Shown piece by piece: positions 22,201 to 31,669 of a stretch of DNA of 64,000 nt; position 1 is the first letter of the stretch; each line of letters starts with the position of its first letter. The stretch comes from Harmothoe impar (Eukaryota; Annelida; Polychaeta; Phyllodocida; Polynoidae). Location of the stretch: assembly GCA_947462335.1 (NCBI GenBank), contig OX381704.1:26187955-26251954 (forward strand), in the 5' to 3' direction. The notes beneath the pieces were generated by a model. The model worked only from the letters and a program-made list of their open reading frames with translations. It was not told the origin of the DNA and did not search any database. The translations under genes were made by a program, and so were the position numbers.

Positions 22201-22241
22201 GCGGGGGGGGGGGGGGGGGGGGGGGTGGGGGGGGGGGGGAG
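22201..22241. repeat. G homopolymer run
   Basis: About 40 bases almost only G with one T and one A-side break. Frames through it give polyglycine or polyproline and are artefacts. Such runs are error-prone in sequencing. Confidence 0.9.
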
Positions 22242-22340
22242 GTAAAAAAAAATTGCGCACACTGCCAGGAGGTAGGCCTAGTCAGATACGAGGCCGTCGA
22301 GGGCCGAGGCGGCGAAAGTGTACGATGTGCGCTATTATAA

Positions 22341-25337
22341 GGTGTCACGATACTAATCCGCCCAGGAAGCCTAGGACAGCCAAATAGTCCCTACTAAAAA
22401 CGGAATTCTAGTGGATATAATCAGTGCTAGGAGACCTTATTTTTGACTGGGAGTAATAATAGGCATACCAGAAGATGGGCAATGCTTGGTTTAAAAAAAG
22501 TTTTAAAAAGTTTTTGGTATCCATGGTAACAAAGGGGTCACGCTTTGAGGTCAAAGTCAAGGTCACAGGTCGGTGCGGCACTTGAAAAATTGATCATATT
22601 CAGACTATGCTTTTTCCATGGCAACTAGCGCAAAATCTAATCTGACTCCCCTATTGACGGACATTTTTAAAAGATGGGAAATGACGTCAGCTTTTGTTTA
22701 AGGCGTCATTTATGAACGCCATCAAATTTTGAACCACATTTGGAGCCACTTGATAGTGAAAAAGAGGAAAATATTAGAACATCACTGTGCCAATTAGTAC
22801 CGTGACACCTTAATAAGGCCAAATGGGTGGGTTTTAGACCCGCTTTTGATGTTTTATGAAGGATTTAGCTGTTTTTCTCTGGATTTCTTGCCTTGATATG
22901 GATAGAAGGGGTATTGATGCCACTAATTTTACCATAGATCATTTGTTTCATTAAACATTCACTTCCAAAAGAGACAATTTGGGCCCGGAGTGAGGTTGGG
23001 GCTGCTTGGCACAGAAATTGATGTCGAGGCATTTTTTACAATTTTGACTTCAGAGGCCCTAAAAATAGTCATAAATAGCATGAATAATGTTCGCCCGATT
23101 CAAAAAAGTTGGGAATATCCCTTGGAAATATGATTCAAGAGATTTTGTTGAATTTTTAATTGTGTTGTTAAGGGTTGTCAAGGTGAACTTATGACATATG
23201 TACCGGAAAATCCCTCATTTTCATCCAAAAAGTGCAAATTTGGGCCTAAATCTCATGACATTGGCCCCATATTGATTGTTTTTGTGCTCTCAGGATTGAG
23301 ATGGGGCCTTAACCACATGTAGAATATTGTTGCCAGTGTTTTGGGGCATCTGGTCAGTGTAGTCCGATATATCTTAGTCAGATTCAGTTTTTCACTAGAG
23401 GTCACAGAATAGAGGTAGCTGTTTTTACATCAAAAACTGCAAAAAATAGCCTTAAAGGCACCCCTTAGACATACTTTAAAGGGCTCTGTGGTCAAAAATA
23501 GATACATTTTTCATAAAATGACTTCAAATTCATGTTAGGGGAGGAAATATCTTTATTTTGTGGCAAAAGTGAAACTTTTTTGGGAAAGCCCCCATACCTA
23601 TTAAGGTGTCACGATACTAATCCGCCCAGGAAGCCTAGGACAGCCAAATAGTCCCTACTAAAAACGGAATTCTAGTGGATATAATCAGTGCTAGGAGACC
23701 TTATTTTTGACTGGGAGTAATAATAGGCATACCAGAAGATGGGCAATGCTTGGTTTAAAAAAAGTTTTAAAAAGTTTTTGGTATCCATGGTAACAAAGGG
23801 GTCACGCTTTGAGGTCAAAGTCAAGGTCACAGGTCGGTGCGGCACTTGAAAAATTGATCATATTCAGACTATGCTTTTTCCATGGCAACTAGCGCAAAAT
23901 CTAATCTGACTCCCCTATTGACGGACATTTTTAAAAGATGGGAAATGACGTCAGCTTTTGTTTAAGGCGTCATTTATGAACGCCATCAAATTTTGAACCA
24001 CATTTGGAGCCACTTGATAGTGAAAAAGAGGAAAATATTAGAACATCACTGTGCCAATTAGTACCGTGACACCTTAATAAGGCCAAATGGGTGGGTTTTA
24101 GACCCGCTTTTGATGTTTTATGAAGGATTTAGCTGTTTTTCTCTGGATTTCTTGCCTTGATATGGATAGAAGGGGTATTGATGCCACTAATTTTACCATA
24201 GATCATTTGTTTCATTAAACATTCACTTCCAAAAGAGACAATTTGGGCCCGGAGTGAGGTTGGGGCTGCTTGGCACAGAAATTGATGTCGAGGCATTTTT
24301 TACAATTTTGACTTCAGAGGCCCTAAAAATAGTCATAAATAGCATGAATAATGTTCGCCCGATTCAAAAAAGTTGGGAATATCCCTTGGAAATATGATTC
24401 AAGAGATTTTGTTGAATTTTTAATTGTGTTGTTAAGGGTTGTCAAGGTGAACTTATGACATATGTACCGGAAAATCCCTCATTTTCATCCAAAAAGTGCA
24501 AATTTGGGCCTAAATCTCATGACATTGGCCCCATATTGATTGTTTTTGTGCTCTCAGGATTGAGATGGGGCCTTAACCACATGTAGAATATTGTTGCCAG
24601 TGTTTTGGGGCATCTGGTCAGTGTAGTCCGATATATCTTAGTCAGATTCAGTTTTTCACTAGAGGTCACAGAATAGAGGTAGCTGTTTTTACATCAAAAA
24701 CTGCAAAAAATAGCCTTAAAGGCACCCCTTAGACATACTTTAAAGGGCTCTGTGGTCAAAAATAGATACATTTTTCATAAAATGACTTCAAATTCATGTT
24801 AGGGGAGGAAATATCTTTATTTTGTGGCAAAAGTGAAACTTTTTTGGGAAAGCCCCCATACCTATTAAGGTGTCACGATACTAATCCGCCCAGGAAGCCT
24901 AGGACAGCCAAATAGTCCCTACTAAAAACGGAATTCTAGTGGATATAATCAGTGCTAGGAGACCTTATTTTTGACTGGGAGTAATAATAGGCATACCAGA
25001 AGATGGGCAATGCTTGGTTTAAAAAAAGTTTTAAAAAGTTTTTGGTATCCATGGTAACAAAGGGGTCACGCTTTGAGGTCAAAGTCAAGGTCACAGGTCG
25101 GTGCGGCACTTGAAAAATTGATCATATTCAGACTATGCTTTTTCCATGGCAACTAGCGCAAAATCTAATCTGACTCCCCTATTGACGGACATTTTTAAAA
25201 GATGGGAAATGACGTCAGCTTTTGTTTAAGGCGTCATTTATGAACGCCATCAAATTTTGAACCACATTTGGAGCCACTTGATAGTGAAAAAGAGGAAAAT
25301 ATTAGAACATCACTGTGCCAATTAGTACCGTGACACC
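22341..25337. mobile_element. 1264-bp tandem repeat (2.37 copies) with transposon-like ends
   Basis: GGTGTCACGATACTAAT begins units at 22341, 23605 and 24869, exactly 1264 bases apart. The units look identical by eye over their whole length. Within each unit a complementary end ATTAGTACCGTGACACC occurs about 475 bases later, so each unit is an inverted-repeat module of about 475 bp plus a 789-bp linker; the array is module-linker-module-linker-module. The outermost ends are flanked by ATAA on both sides (22337-22340 and 25338-25341), and the inner module-linker joints carry TTAA. No open frame longer than 60 codons lies within. It behaves as one non-autonomous transposon expanded by internal duplication. 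Confidence 0.8.
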
Positions 25338-25723
25338 ATAAACTTCTCCCAATCCTCTCCCGAAACGCATTCTGCCCGACCCGATCCTCTTGCTGAAAAA
25401 CGCCAGACTCGTACCTGCAGCCTCGAAGGGTAACAGCTAGAGTTGGAGACTGGAGGTACGAGCAAATTGGAACAACACAACAACATTGAGATGTGATTGA
25501 CTTCTGAGTCCAGCATCCATTTTGTACTGATCACATGATCAGTTTGGCCGCATACAGCGTCGATAAGAGACACAAAACCCGGCAAAAATCGGTGCTAGTA
25601 AAAGTGCCTCCAGACTTTGTACCCTTTTTAAGCTACCCGGTTGTTTGTTCCTATAACAACTTTATATGCTTTGAAAACAAACATTATAGTGACAACAATA
25701 AGGAACTATATCATGCCTAGATA
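25338..25723. other. Unassigned stretch between the 1264-bp array and a palindrome
   Basis: No recognised gene. A minus frame at 25322-25585 and a plus frame at 25535-25720 of 60-87 codons show no family signature. Confidence 0.35.
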
Positions 25724-25764
25724 CAACGTGTGAGGAGGCGCCGCAGGCGCCTCCTCACACGTTG
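25724..25764. repeat. Perfect 19-bp inverted repeat with GCA loop
   Basis: CAACGTGTGAGGAGGCGCC, GCA, then the exact complement. It would form a strong GC-rich hairpin. A second, smaller palindrome GGTAGATC-G-GATCTACC follows at 25797-25813, next to the 3' tail of the LINE. Confidence 0.9.
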
Positions 25765-25813
25765 CTATATATGTATCTTTGCGCGAAAAAAGATCCGGTA
25801 GATCGGATCTACC

Positions 25814-25832
25814 TACTACTACTACTACTACT
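25814..25832 (-). repeat. Triplet microsatellite tail of the LINE
   Basis: About six copies of CTA on the plus strand (TAG on the element strand) end the element. Short microsatellite tails in place of poly(A) are usual for CR1, L2 and I-type LINEs. Confidence 0.75.
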
Positions 25833-25930
25833 GGCGCACTTCCCTGGATATCCAGGTCGCTCGAATGGATGTTAGGTGATATCCATGAGCTGTGCTAGTT
25901 ATGTTTTTATTCTTTCTTTCCCTGGGTGCT

Positions 25931-28900
25931 TTATTTTATGTTAGGTATGGTCTTATTCCAATGGGTTATTGCTTGTTCTATGTATATTAGTTTCTTGGCT
26001 ATTGTTCTTAGTTGGGTTATATTTTCATTGAATATTTCGTTGATGTATATTTTGTTTGTGTTGTTTGTGTGTATTTCTTTGCATCTGTTTAGTATGTGGT
26101 TTAGAGTTTCCTTGTCCTGGCCACAGCCCCGGCATTCCATATTGCGGTATTCGTTTTTATAGTTCTCCTTGATGCGGATCATCCTGTTTCTGGTTTGGAA
26201 TATGATGCTTGTCTGTTTCCTTGTTAGTGCCTGTGTGTATGGTTGGGGTCTTTCCGGTATGTTTTGTATTCTGTTTAGGAGGAATTTGGTCTTTCTCTTT
26301 GTTTCAGCCGCTTTCTTTATGTTTTTTAGGGTTATTTCATTTGTCGCTTTTTTGACCATGGCTTTCCACTCGTATTTGCTTTTCTGTCCGATTTCTTCAG
26401 TTGTCTTTGGCAGTCTTAGGTCTTCTAAGGTCTTTCTAGTTATTTCAGCCCATGATTTGGGGTGGGTGGACAAGAGCGTTTTTTTGAGGTTTGGTTGTTG
26501 TTTCGCGTCGATGATTTTTTTGTAGTAGTTTAGTCTTTTTCTTATCATGAGGGTTTCTGCATCTGGGAGCCCTGTTTCCAAAAATATGTTTTCCCTTGGG
26601 GTGGCGTTGGGTACTCTCAGTATCCTTTTAATTATGTTGTCCTGGATGGTATTAATTTTTCTCATTTGTTCTTTTGTTGGGGTCCATGTTTCGGCTCCAT
26701 ACGTTATTATTGGGGCTATGCATGTTTCAACCAGTTTCCATATAACCTCCATTTCTATCCCTTTAAAGTCGGCGTCGTTGGTGGTTTGGATGATTGTTTG
26801 GTAGGCCACTTCGGCCTTCCTGTCAATCTCTCCTATGTGGTCGTCTAGGTTGGCCTTATGGTTTATTATTTCTCCTAGGTATTTGTATGTGTCAGTATAC
26901 TCAAGGGTCATGTCATTTATTTTGAACGTCTCTCTATCTCCTTTTCCTATTAGTATGGTTTTTGATTTTGCTTTCCCGAATTCAATTCTGTAGGTGTTTG
27001 CTACTTCTTGTGTGATATGGAGGAGTTTTTTGTGTGCTTCCTTATTGTCAGATATAAGTACTACATCGTCCACCCATAGTAGGCATTTGGTTTGTTTGTC
27101 ATCTTGTGGTTCCTCCCGAGTTAGGTCTTTTTCAATGGTCTTATTTATCTCGTCCATTAGTACTGCATACTGGGTCACTGATAGGACTCCCCCTTGTTTT
27201 ATGCTGTCTCTTATTTTTATCTCTCTTGTTTGGCCATGTTTTGTCTGTACTGTTGCTGTTAGGTTGGCGTTCATTTTGTTGGTGAGGTTCCATGCAGGCC
27301 CTGTGAGTCCTCTTTTGTACATGATGTGCATTATTCCTTGTATCCATGCTTTGTCGTATGCTTTTGTTACGTCTAGGAATGTGAGATAGGTGGGTTTTTT
27401 TCTGTTTTGGTTTTTTTTGATAGTTTCCTTTAGTACCGTCAGGTGGTCAGCTGTTGATGCTCCCCTTTTTCCTCCTGCTTGTGCTTCCGTGATCTCTAGC
27501 ACTTGTTTGACTCTGTTGTTGATCAGTCGTTCGTATATTTTGCCCATATTGCTGCTTAGTGTTATTCCTCTTTGGTTGCTGCACATTCCTTTGTGTCCCT
27601 TGCCTTTATATATTGTTTTTATATTTCCTTCCGTCCATGCTCTGGGGATGTTCATGTGTTGGTTTATTTTGTTGAAGGCGTCAAGGATGGCTTTTTTGGT
27701 TCTCGGTGTTGCTTCTATTAGTATTTCATTGGGGAAGTCGTCAGGGCCTGGTGCTTTTTTCCTTTTCAGTGTTTTGACTACATCGTTGAGTTCCTTCATG
27801 GTGAATGGCTTCTCTCTTTTGTGTTTTAAGCGTTCTTTGATTTCTTCGGTTTCACTCATGATTTTTTTCATCTGGGTATCGTATTTCCTGTTGCCTTCTC
27901 TGGCTTGGTACAGCTCTTCGAAGTATTTGGCAACGTGCTCCTTGGCCTCTTGTGGGTCGTGTATGGTTTTTCCTTGCTCATTTTTTGTGTCGGCCTCTAG
28001 TTGTTTTGACTTTAGTATTTGTTTTCGTGTTTTCCAGAACATGTTTGATTTGGTTCCCCCTGCTTGTATCAGCCTGTCGAGCTTGGTCCTGGTTAGTGAT
28101 TTTTCTTGGAGTTCAATGGCTTCTTTCATTTCTTTTTGAGCCTTTGTTAGTCTGTCTAGGGCCTGTTTGATGTTGGTGTTATTTTTGGTTTTGCATGCCT
28201 CTTTGAATTCTCTTTTCCTTAATTTTTTTCTGTTCTTTATGTCTTTTGTGTTTTTGTCTGTGGTGGGCTTTTGCTTGTTGGGGGGTTTGGATTTCTTAAT
28301 GTGTTTTTTCATTAGTTTGGTTAGGGTTTTGGCTAGATTTTCATAGTTATTGGGGTTAGTATCTTGATCTAAGGTTGATGCCAGTTCTCTATTGAGGTTG
28401 GACCACCCTTCCTTATTGTCTAGGACCCAGCTTGGTTTGACTTCCTCCTGTGTCTTTCTTTCAGTTAGGTTTTTAATCTCTATGGTTATTGTGTTGTGGT
28501 CCGTGGGTTTTTTCCCTCTTAGCGTAAGTGAGTTGTCAGTGTTAATGTTGGTCCTTATGATATTGTTGTACGTACCTTGGTCACACAATATGTAGTCTAT
28601 TACGGATTTCTCTTGGGTGTTCGTCCTGTTCTCTCTGGTCCATTCAATGGTGCCTGGATCCGTGGTGGGTGTTCTCATCCCTGTCTCTTCGATGAGGTCC
28701 TTCAGGTATACTCCATTTGGAGATTTGTTTTGTTGGATTTGTCCCTCATGTATTTCCAGTTTTGCATTAAAGTCCCCTAGTAGTACTATGTTGCCTTCGT
28801 GTTGCATACTTTTTATGTGGTTGGTGAGATCCGTGTATATCTTTTTTACCGTGTACCTATCTATTTTTTCCTGGGGTCCGTAGAAACCTCCTATAATGGT

Positions 28901-29530
28901 ATCTCTAGATTTGTTTTTTACTTTAATCCACACTACCTCTGTCTCATCCTCTTGTTCTTTGTTTATTTCGGTTGCATGGTTTATGAGACTGTCTTTTACT
29001 AGGATGCCTATCCCTCCCCCTTTTTGGTTTGTTTTTCTCTGTCTGTGGTGCCACGTGTACCCCTGGATTCTAGGTGGTTTGGTCGTTCTGGTTTCACTAA
29101 TTACTGCTATGTCTGTGTTTGTAGCTGTGAGGGTTGCTTCTATGTTTAGTTGTTTGCCTGTGGTCCCGTTGGCATTTGCATAGAGGATTTTTAGTGTTTC
29201 TTTTGTCTTTGTGTTCTTTTTGTTTTTTGTTCTTGTTTTGCGCCTGATGTTTTTGAATTGTACCCTTTTGTGGTTCTCTCGCGGGGTTCTGTCTTTTTTA
29301 AGGATTCCCTTTGTTGTGTTCTTTCGGGGTTCTGTGTGAGGGGGTGGTGTCGGGTGTGTGGTTGTCTTGTGTGAGGGTGTGGTTTTTATGGGTGTTGTGC
29401 GTGTGGGTATTTTGGTATGTTGGTATATTGGTATTTGTCTGTTGTATTTTCCTTTGTGTATGTTTTTTATGTGTATGTTATATGTTTTGTGGTATGTTCT
29501 GTCTTGGGTTCGGGGCTGTTGGCCAGTTTC
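25931..29530 (-). CDS. LINE ORF2: AP endonuclease and reverse transcriptase
   Basis: The frame is open from directly after the ORF1 stop to 25931, about 1199 codons. The first 75 are Thr/Lys/His-rich linker. The endonuclease follows, with LYANANG (catalytic Asn), ISETRT (Glu), FYGPQ, LLGDFNAK and PTDHNTI (terminal Asp-His). Reverse transcriptase has PGPDDFPNEI, FLDVTKAYDKAW (motif A Asp), QGGVLSVTQYAVLMDEI (motif B) and CLLWVDDVVLI (motif C Asp-Asp). Motif C has Trp where F/Y-A-D-D is usual. A CRGCG(x7)H(x4)C zinc motif lies near the C terminus. The first ATG in frame comes only after the Asn and Glu motifs, so a full enzyme needs readthrough of the ORF1 TAG or a non-ATG start. All catalytic residues appear present. 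Confidence 0.9.
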   Translation of the reverse strand, partial: ETGQQPRTQDRTYHKTYNIHIKNIHKGKYNRQIPIYQHTKIPTRTTPIKTTPSHKTTTHPTPPPHTEPRKNTTKGILKKDRTPRENHKRVQFKNIRRKTRTKNKKNTKTKETLKILYANANGTTGKQLNIEATLTATNTDIAVISETRTTKPPRIQGYTWHHRQRKTNQKGGGIGILVKDSLINHATEINKEQEDETEVVWIKVKNKSRDTIIGGFYGPQEKIDRYTVKKIYTDLTNHIKSMQHEGNIVLLGDFNAKLEIHEGQIQQNKSPNGVYLKDLIEETGMRTPTTDPGTIEWTRENRTNTQEKSVIDYILCDQGTYNNIIRTNINTDNSLTLRGKKPTDHNTITIEIKNLTERKTQEEVKPSWVLDNKEGWSNLNRELASTLDQDTNPNNYENLAKTLTKLMKKHIKKSKPPNKQKPTTDKNTKDIKNRKKLRKREFKEACKTKNNTNIKQALDRLTKAQKEMKEAIELQEKSLTRTKLDRLIQAGGTKSNMFWKTRKQILKSKQLEADTKNEQGKTIHDPQEAKEHVAKYFEELYQAREGNRKYDTQMKKIMSETEEIKERLKHKREKPFTMKELNDVVKTLKRKKAPGPDDFPNEILIEATPRTKKAILDAFNKINQHMNIPRAWTEGNIKTIYKGKGHKGMCSNQRGITLSSNMGKIYERLINNRVKQVLEITEAQAGGKRGASTADHLTVLKETIKKNQNRKKPTYLTFLDVTKAYDKAWIQGIMHIMYKRGLTGPAWNLTNKMNANLTATVQTKHGQTREIKIRDSIKQGGVLSVTQYAVLMDEINKTIEKDLTREEPQDDKQTKCLLWVDDVVLISDNKEAHKKLLHITQEVANTYRIEFGKAKSKTILIGKGDRETFKINDMTLEYTDTYKYLGEIINHKANLDDHIGEIDRKAEVAYQTIIQTTNDADFKGIEMEVIWKLVETCIAPIITYGAETWTPTKEQMRKINTIQDNIIKRILRVPNATPRENIFLETGLPDAETLMIRKRLNYYKKIIDAKQQPNLKKTLLSTHPKSWAEITRKTLEDLRLPKTTEEIGQKSKYEWKAMVKKATNEITLKNIKKAAETKRKTKFLLNRIQNIPERPQPYTQALTRKQTSIIFQTRNRMIRIKENYKNEYRNMECRGCGQDKETLNHILNRCKEIHTNNTNKIYINEIFNENITQLRTIAKKLIYIEQAITHWNKTIPNIK

Positions 29531-31669
29531 CTATCTGTTATGTGTATATGTATGTGGTCTATTGTCCGGCCTCCATTCTCTGGATCTGCCAGAGGAACGG
29601 GAACGGGAAGGGCTCCTGCTTTGTGTCCTCTCTTTGTTACCTGTCAGGGATCGTGAACTTCTGTTGCTGCTCGTGCTGTGGCTCCTGTGCCTCTTATTCA
29701 TTGCTTCTCTTTCCCTGACGCTATACATGGTCTCCTCCATATCTTTTTTCGCGTCCTGTATGTTATTCCTCTCTCCCGTGATGTATATGCCTCTCTTCTC
29801 GTCGACTTCGAGTCTTACGTGGTGTCTCTCTGTTATTTTCTTCAAGTTCTGTCCGTTCCTTCCCACAATGTGCTTCATCATATCTTTCTGTATTTCTTGT
29901 AGGACCGTCCTCGGCTCTCTTTGTTTTTCCGGGTTTCTATCTGGGCTTTTGAATCTTTGTTTTTCCGGGTTTCTGTCCGGGCTTTTGAATCTTTGTGTGG
30001 GTCTTGTGCTGGTCTTTGTCTCCTCTGTTGGGGTGTCTGGCTGTGGTCCTTGGCTGTGGCCCTTCTCGTTCCTCTTTTGTGCCTTGAGGATGAGGGGTTC
30101 GATGGCGCTTTTCATTTTTTTTGCCGCTATTTTGGTACTATCTATTGTCATATGAAGTCCGTCTTCCGAGTTTACCGTGTCTGTATGTATGTCTATCTTA
30201 TGTATTTTATCGTCCCTCTTCAAGGCTCTGTTCAGTAGTCTCACTGTTATCTCATTGTTCATCTCCCTGGTTGGCGGTACGGACGCAGTGAGTATGGGTG
30301 CCTGTGTCCACTGGCGTATGTTTTCGTGAGATTTTCGTATGTTATTAACTGTCTGTGAGGGTCTCTGATTGTTCCTTATATCGTTGGTTCCCACGTGTAT
30401 AATTACTATGTCGGTCTGGGCTATGGTGTTTCCGTTTTCTTTGGTGTATCTTTCTAGGTGTTCAGCTGTGTCCATCTTTATTCTTGTTACTCTTAGGTCC
30501 CCCTCCTCTTCCAGGGTCTGGTCGAGGTGTTTCGTATTTGAGTCGCCCAGTATGAGTACTTTCGAGTGGTTCAGTTTCGTCTCGGTCTCTGTGTGTCTTG
30601 TCTGGGGCGGTATTTCCTCTGTGCTCCTTATACCGTCTTCTATTTGGTCTAGGAGTGTTTCTATCATACTTTCTGCATCTGTAGCTTTTTCCTGGGCTCT
30701 GGAGAGCTCTTTGGTGAGGTTTTCTATTGTCTTCTCCATATTTTGGGTGGTCTTTCTGTTGTTCGCTTCCTTTTCTTTCTCTGCTTCGTTCCGTTTTTCT
30801 GCCTCCTCTTGTTTCCTCGCTGTCTGTTTTATCTTGTCCTCTTTTATTTTCAGGGTGTTTTCTAATAGTTCTATTCTTGTGGAACTCTCTTTTATCGTGT
30901 TCTCCAGCTGTGTGGCGTATTTCTGTTGTTCTCGCAGTGTTTCTCTTTCCTTGACCCTGTCCTGGAGCGTTTTTTCCATTTGTTTGGTCTGTTGTTTCTT
31001 TAGGGTCCTCTCAGTATGTAATTCTTGGCGATTTTCTTCTAGCTCAGTTCTTAGGGTGTCAGCCTGGCGTCTCGCCTCGTCCCTTTCGTGTGTCAGTTTG
31101 GTTTCTTTTTCCGGGTTTCTTTCTGCTTGGTCTTTAATTCCTTCTTTGAGTATTTTGATCTCTTCGTCCATTTTGGTATTTTCCTCCTCGAGCATGGCCA
31201 CTGTGTTTTTGTTCTCTTCCTTCTTGCTTTCAAGGTTATTTTTTGCCTCTTTGAGTTGTTTTTCTAGTGTTGTTATTTTTTTCCTCGATTTTGTGCATTC
31301 TGTGCATTCCCTGGGTTGGTTTTTTTGGTCCTGTTTCCCTGTGCTCAAGTTCTTGTAGTCCACTTGTTTGTTTTGGGTTCTGAGGCTCTTTCTAGTTGGG
31401 CTCTGGAGGTTGGGGTTTAGGAGGTCTTCCTGGGGTATGTCCTCTGGTGGGGTATGTGGTATGTTCTCTGTGTTGGGGCTGTCCTCTGTATGTGTGGTGG
31501 TATGTTGGTGTGTATGTTCCTCTGTGTCTGTCTCTGTGTCTGCTTTATGGTTAGGGGGTAGGCTGGGCCCCATGGCCTCATCCTGGGAGAAATAGTCCAG
31601 TTCTGTCTCATCCCCTGACAGCTCTGGGGTATTTTCCTTTTTCCTCCTCTTTTTTTCATTTCCAGACAT
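29531..31669 (-). CDS. LINE ORF1: coiled coil, SGNH esterase, KH domain, RS tail
   Basis: The frame begins at an ATG at 31669 and gives 712 residues. Residues 1-120 are acidic and Thr/His/Pro-rich and include CTECTK at the end. Residues 125-345 are charged heptads, a long coiled coil. Residues about 370-525 are an SGNH/GDSL hydrolase fold: LILGDSNT (nucleophile Ser), HVGTNDIR (Gly/Asn-Asp block) and DGLHM (Asp-His block) are all present. Residues about 600-665 form a KH RNA-binding domain with the GxxG loop in IVGRNGQNLKKI. The tail is Arg/Ser-rich. A 12-residue segment FKSPDRNPEKQR is tandemly doubled between esterase and KH. Esterase-type ORF1 is known in CR1-related LINEs; the KH domain adds RNA binding. 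It stops at a TAG in frame with ORF2. Confidence 0.9.
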   Translation of the reverse strand: MSGNEKKRRKKENTPELSGDETELDYFSQDEAMGPSLPPNHKADTETDTEEHTHQHTTTHTEDSPNTENIPHTPPEDIPQEDLLNPNLQSPTRKSLRTQNKQVDYKNLSTGKQDQKNQPRECTECTKSRKKITTLEKQLKEAKNNLESKKEENKNTVAMLEEENTKMDEEIKILKEGIKDQAERNPEKETKLTHERDEARRQADTLRTELEENRQELHTERTLKKQQTKQMEKTLQDRVKERETLREQQKYATQLENTIKESSTRIELLENTLKIKEDKIKQTARKQEEAEKRNEAEKEKEANNRKTTQNMEKTIENLTKELSRAQEKATDAESMIETLLDQIEDGIRSTEEIPPQTRHTETETKLNHSKVLILGDSNTKHLDQTLEEEGDLRVTRIKMDTAEHLERYTKENGNTIAQTDIVIIHVGTNDIRNNQRPSQTVNNIRKSHENIRQWTQAPILTASVPPTREMNNEITVRLLNRALKRDDKIHKIDIHTDTVNSEDGLHMTIDSTKIAAKKMKSAIEPLILKAQKRNEKGHSQGPQPDTPTEETKTSTRPTQRFKSPDRNPEKQRFKSPDRNPEKQREPRTVLQEIQKDMMKHIVGRNGQNLKKITERHHVRLEVDEKRGIYITGERNNIQDAKKDMEETMYSVREREAMNKRHRSHSTSSNRSSRSLTGNKERTQSRSPSRSRSSGRSREWRPDNRPHTYTHNR

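Noticed and set aside
25926..31595. Plus-strand frames of 60-329 codons, many hydrophobic and membrane-like
   Set aside because: They are the antisense of the LINE ORFs; Lys/Glu/Asn-rich coding strands give Phe/Leu/Ser-rich antisense frames.
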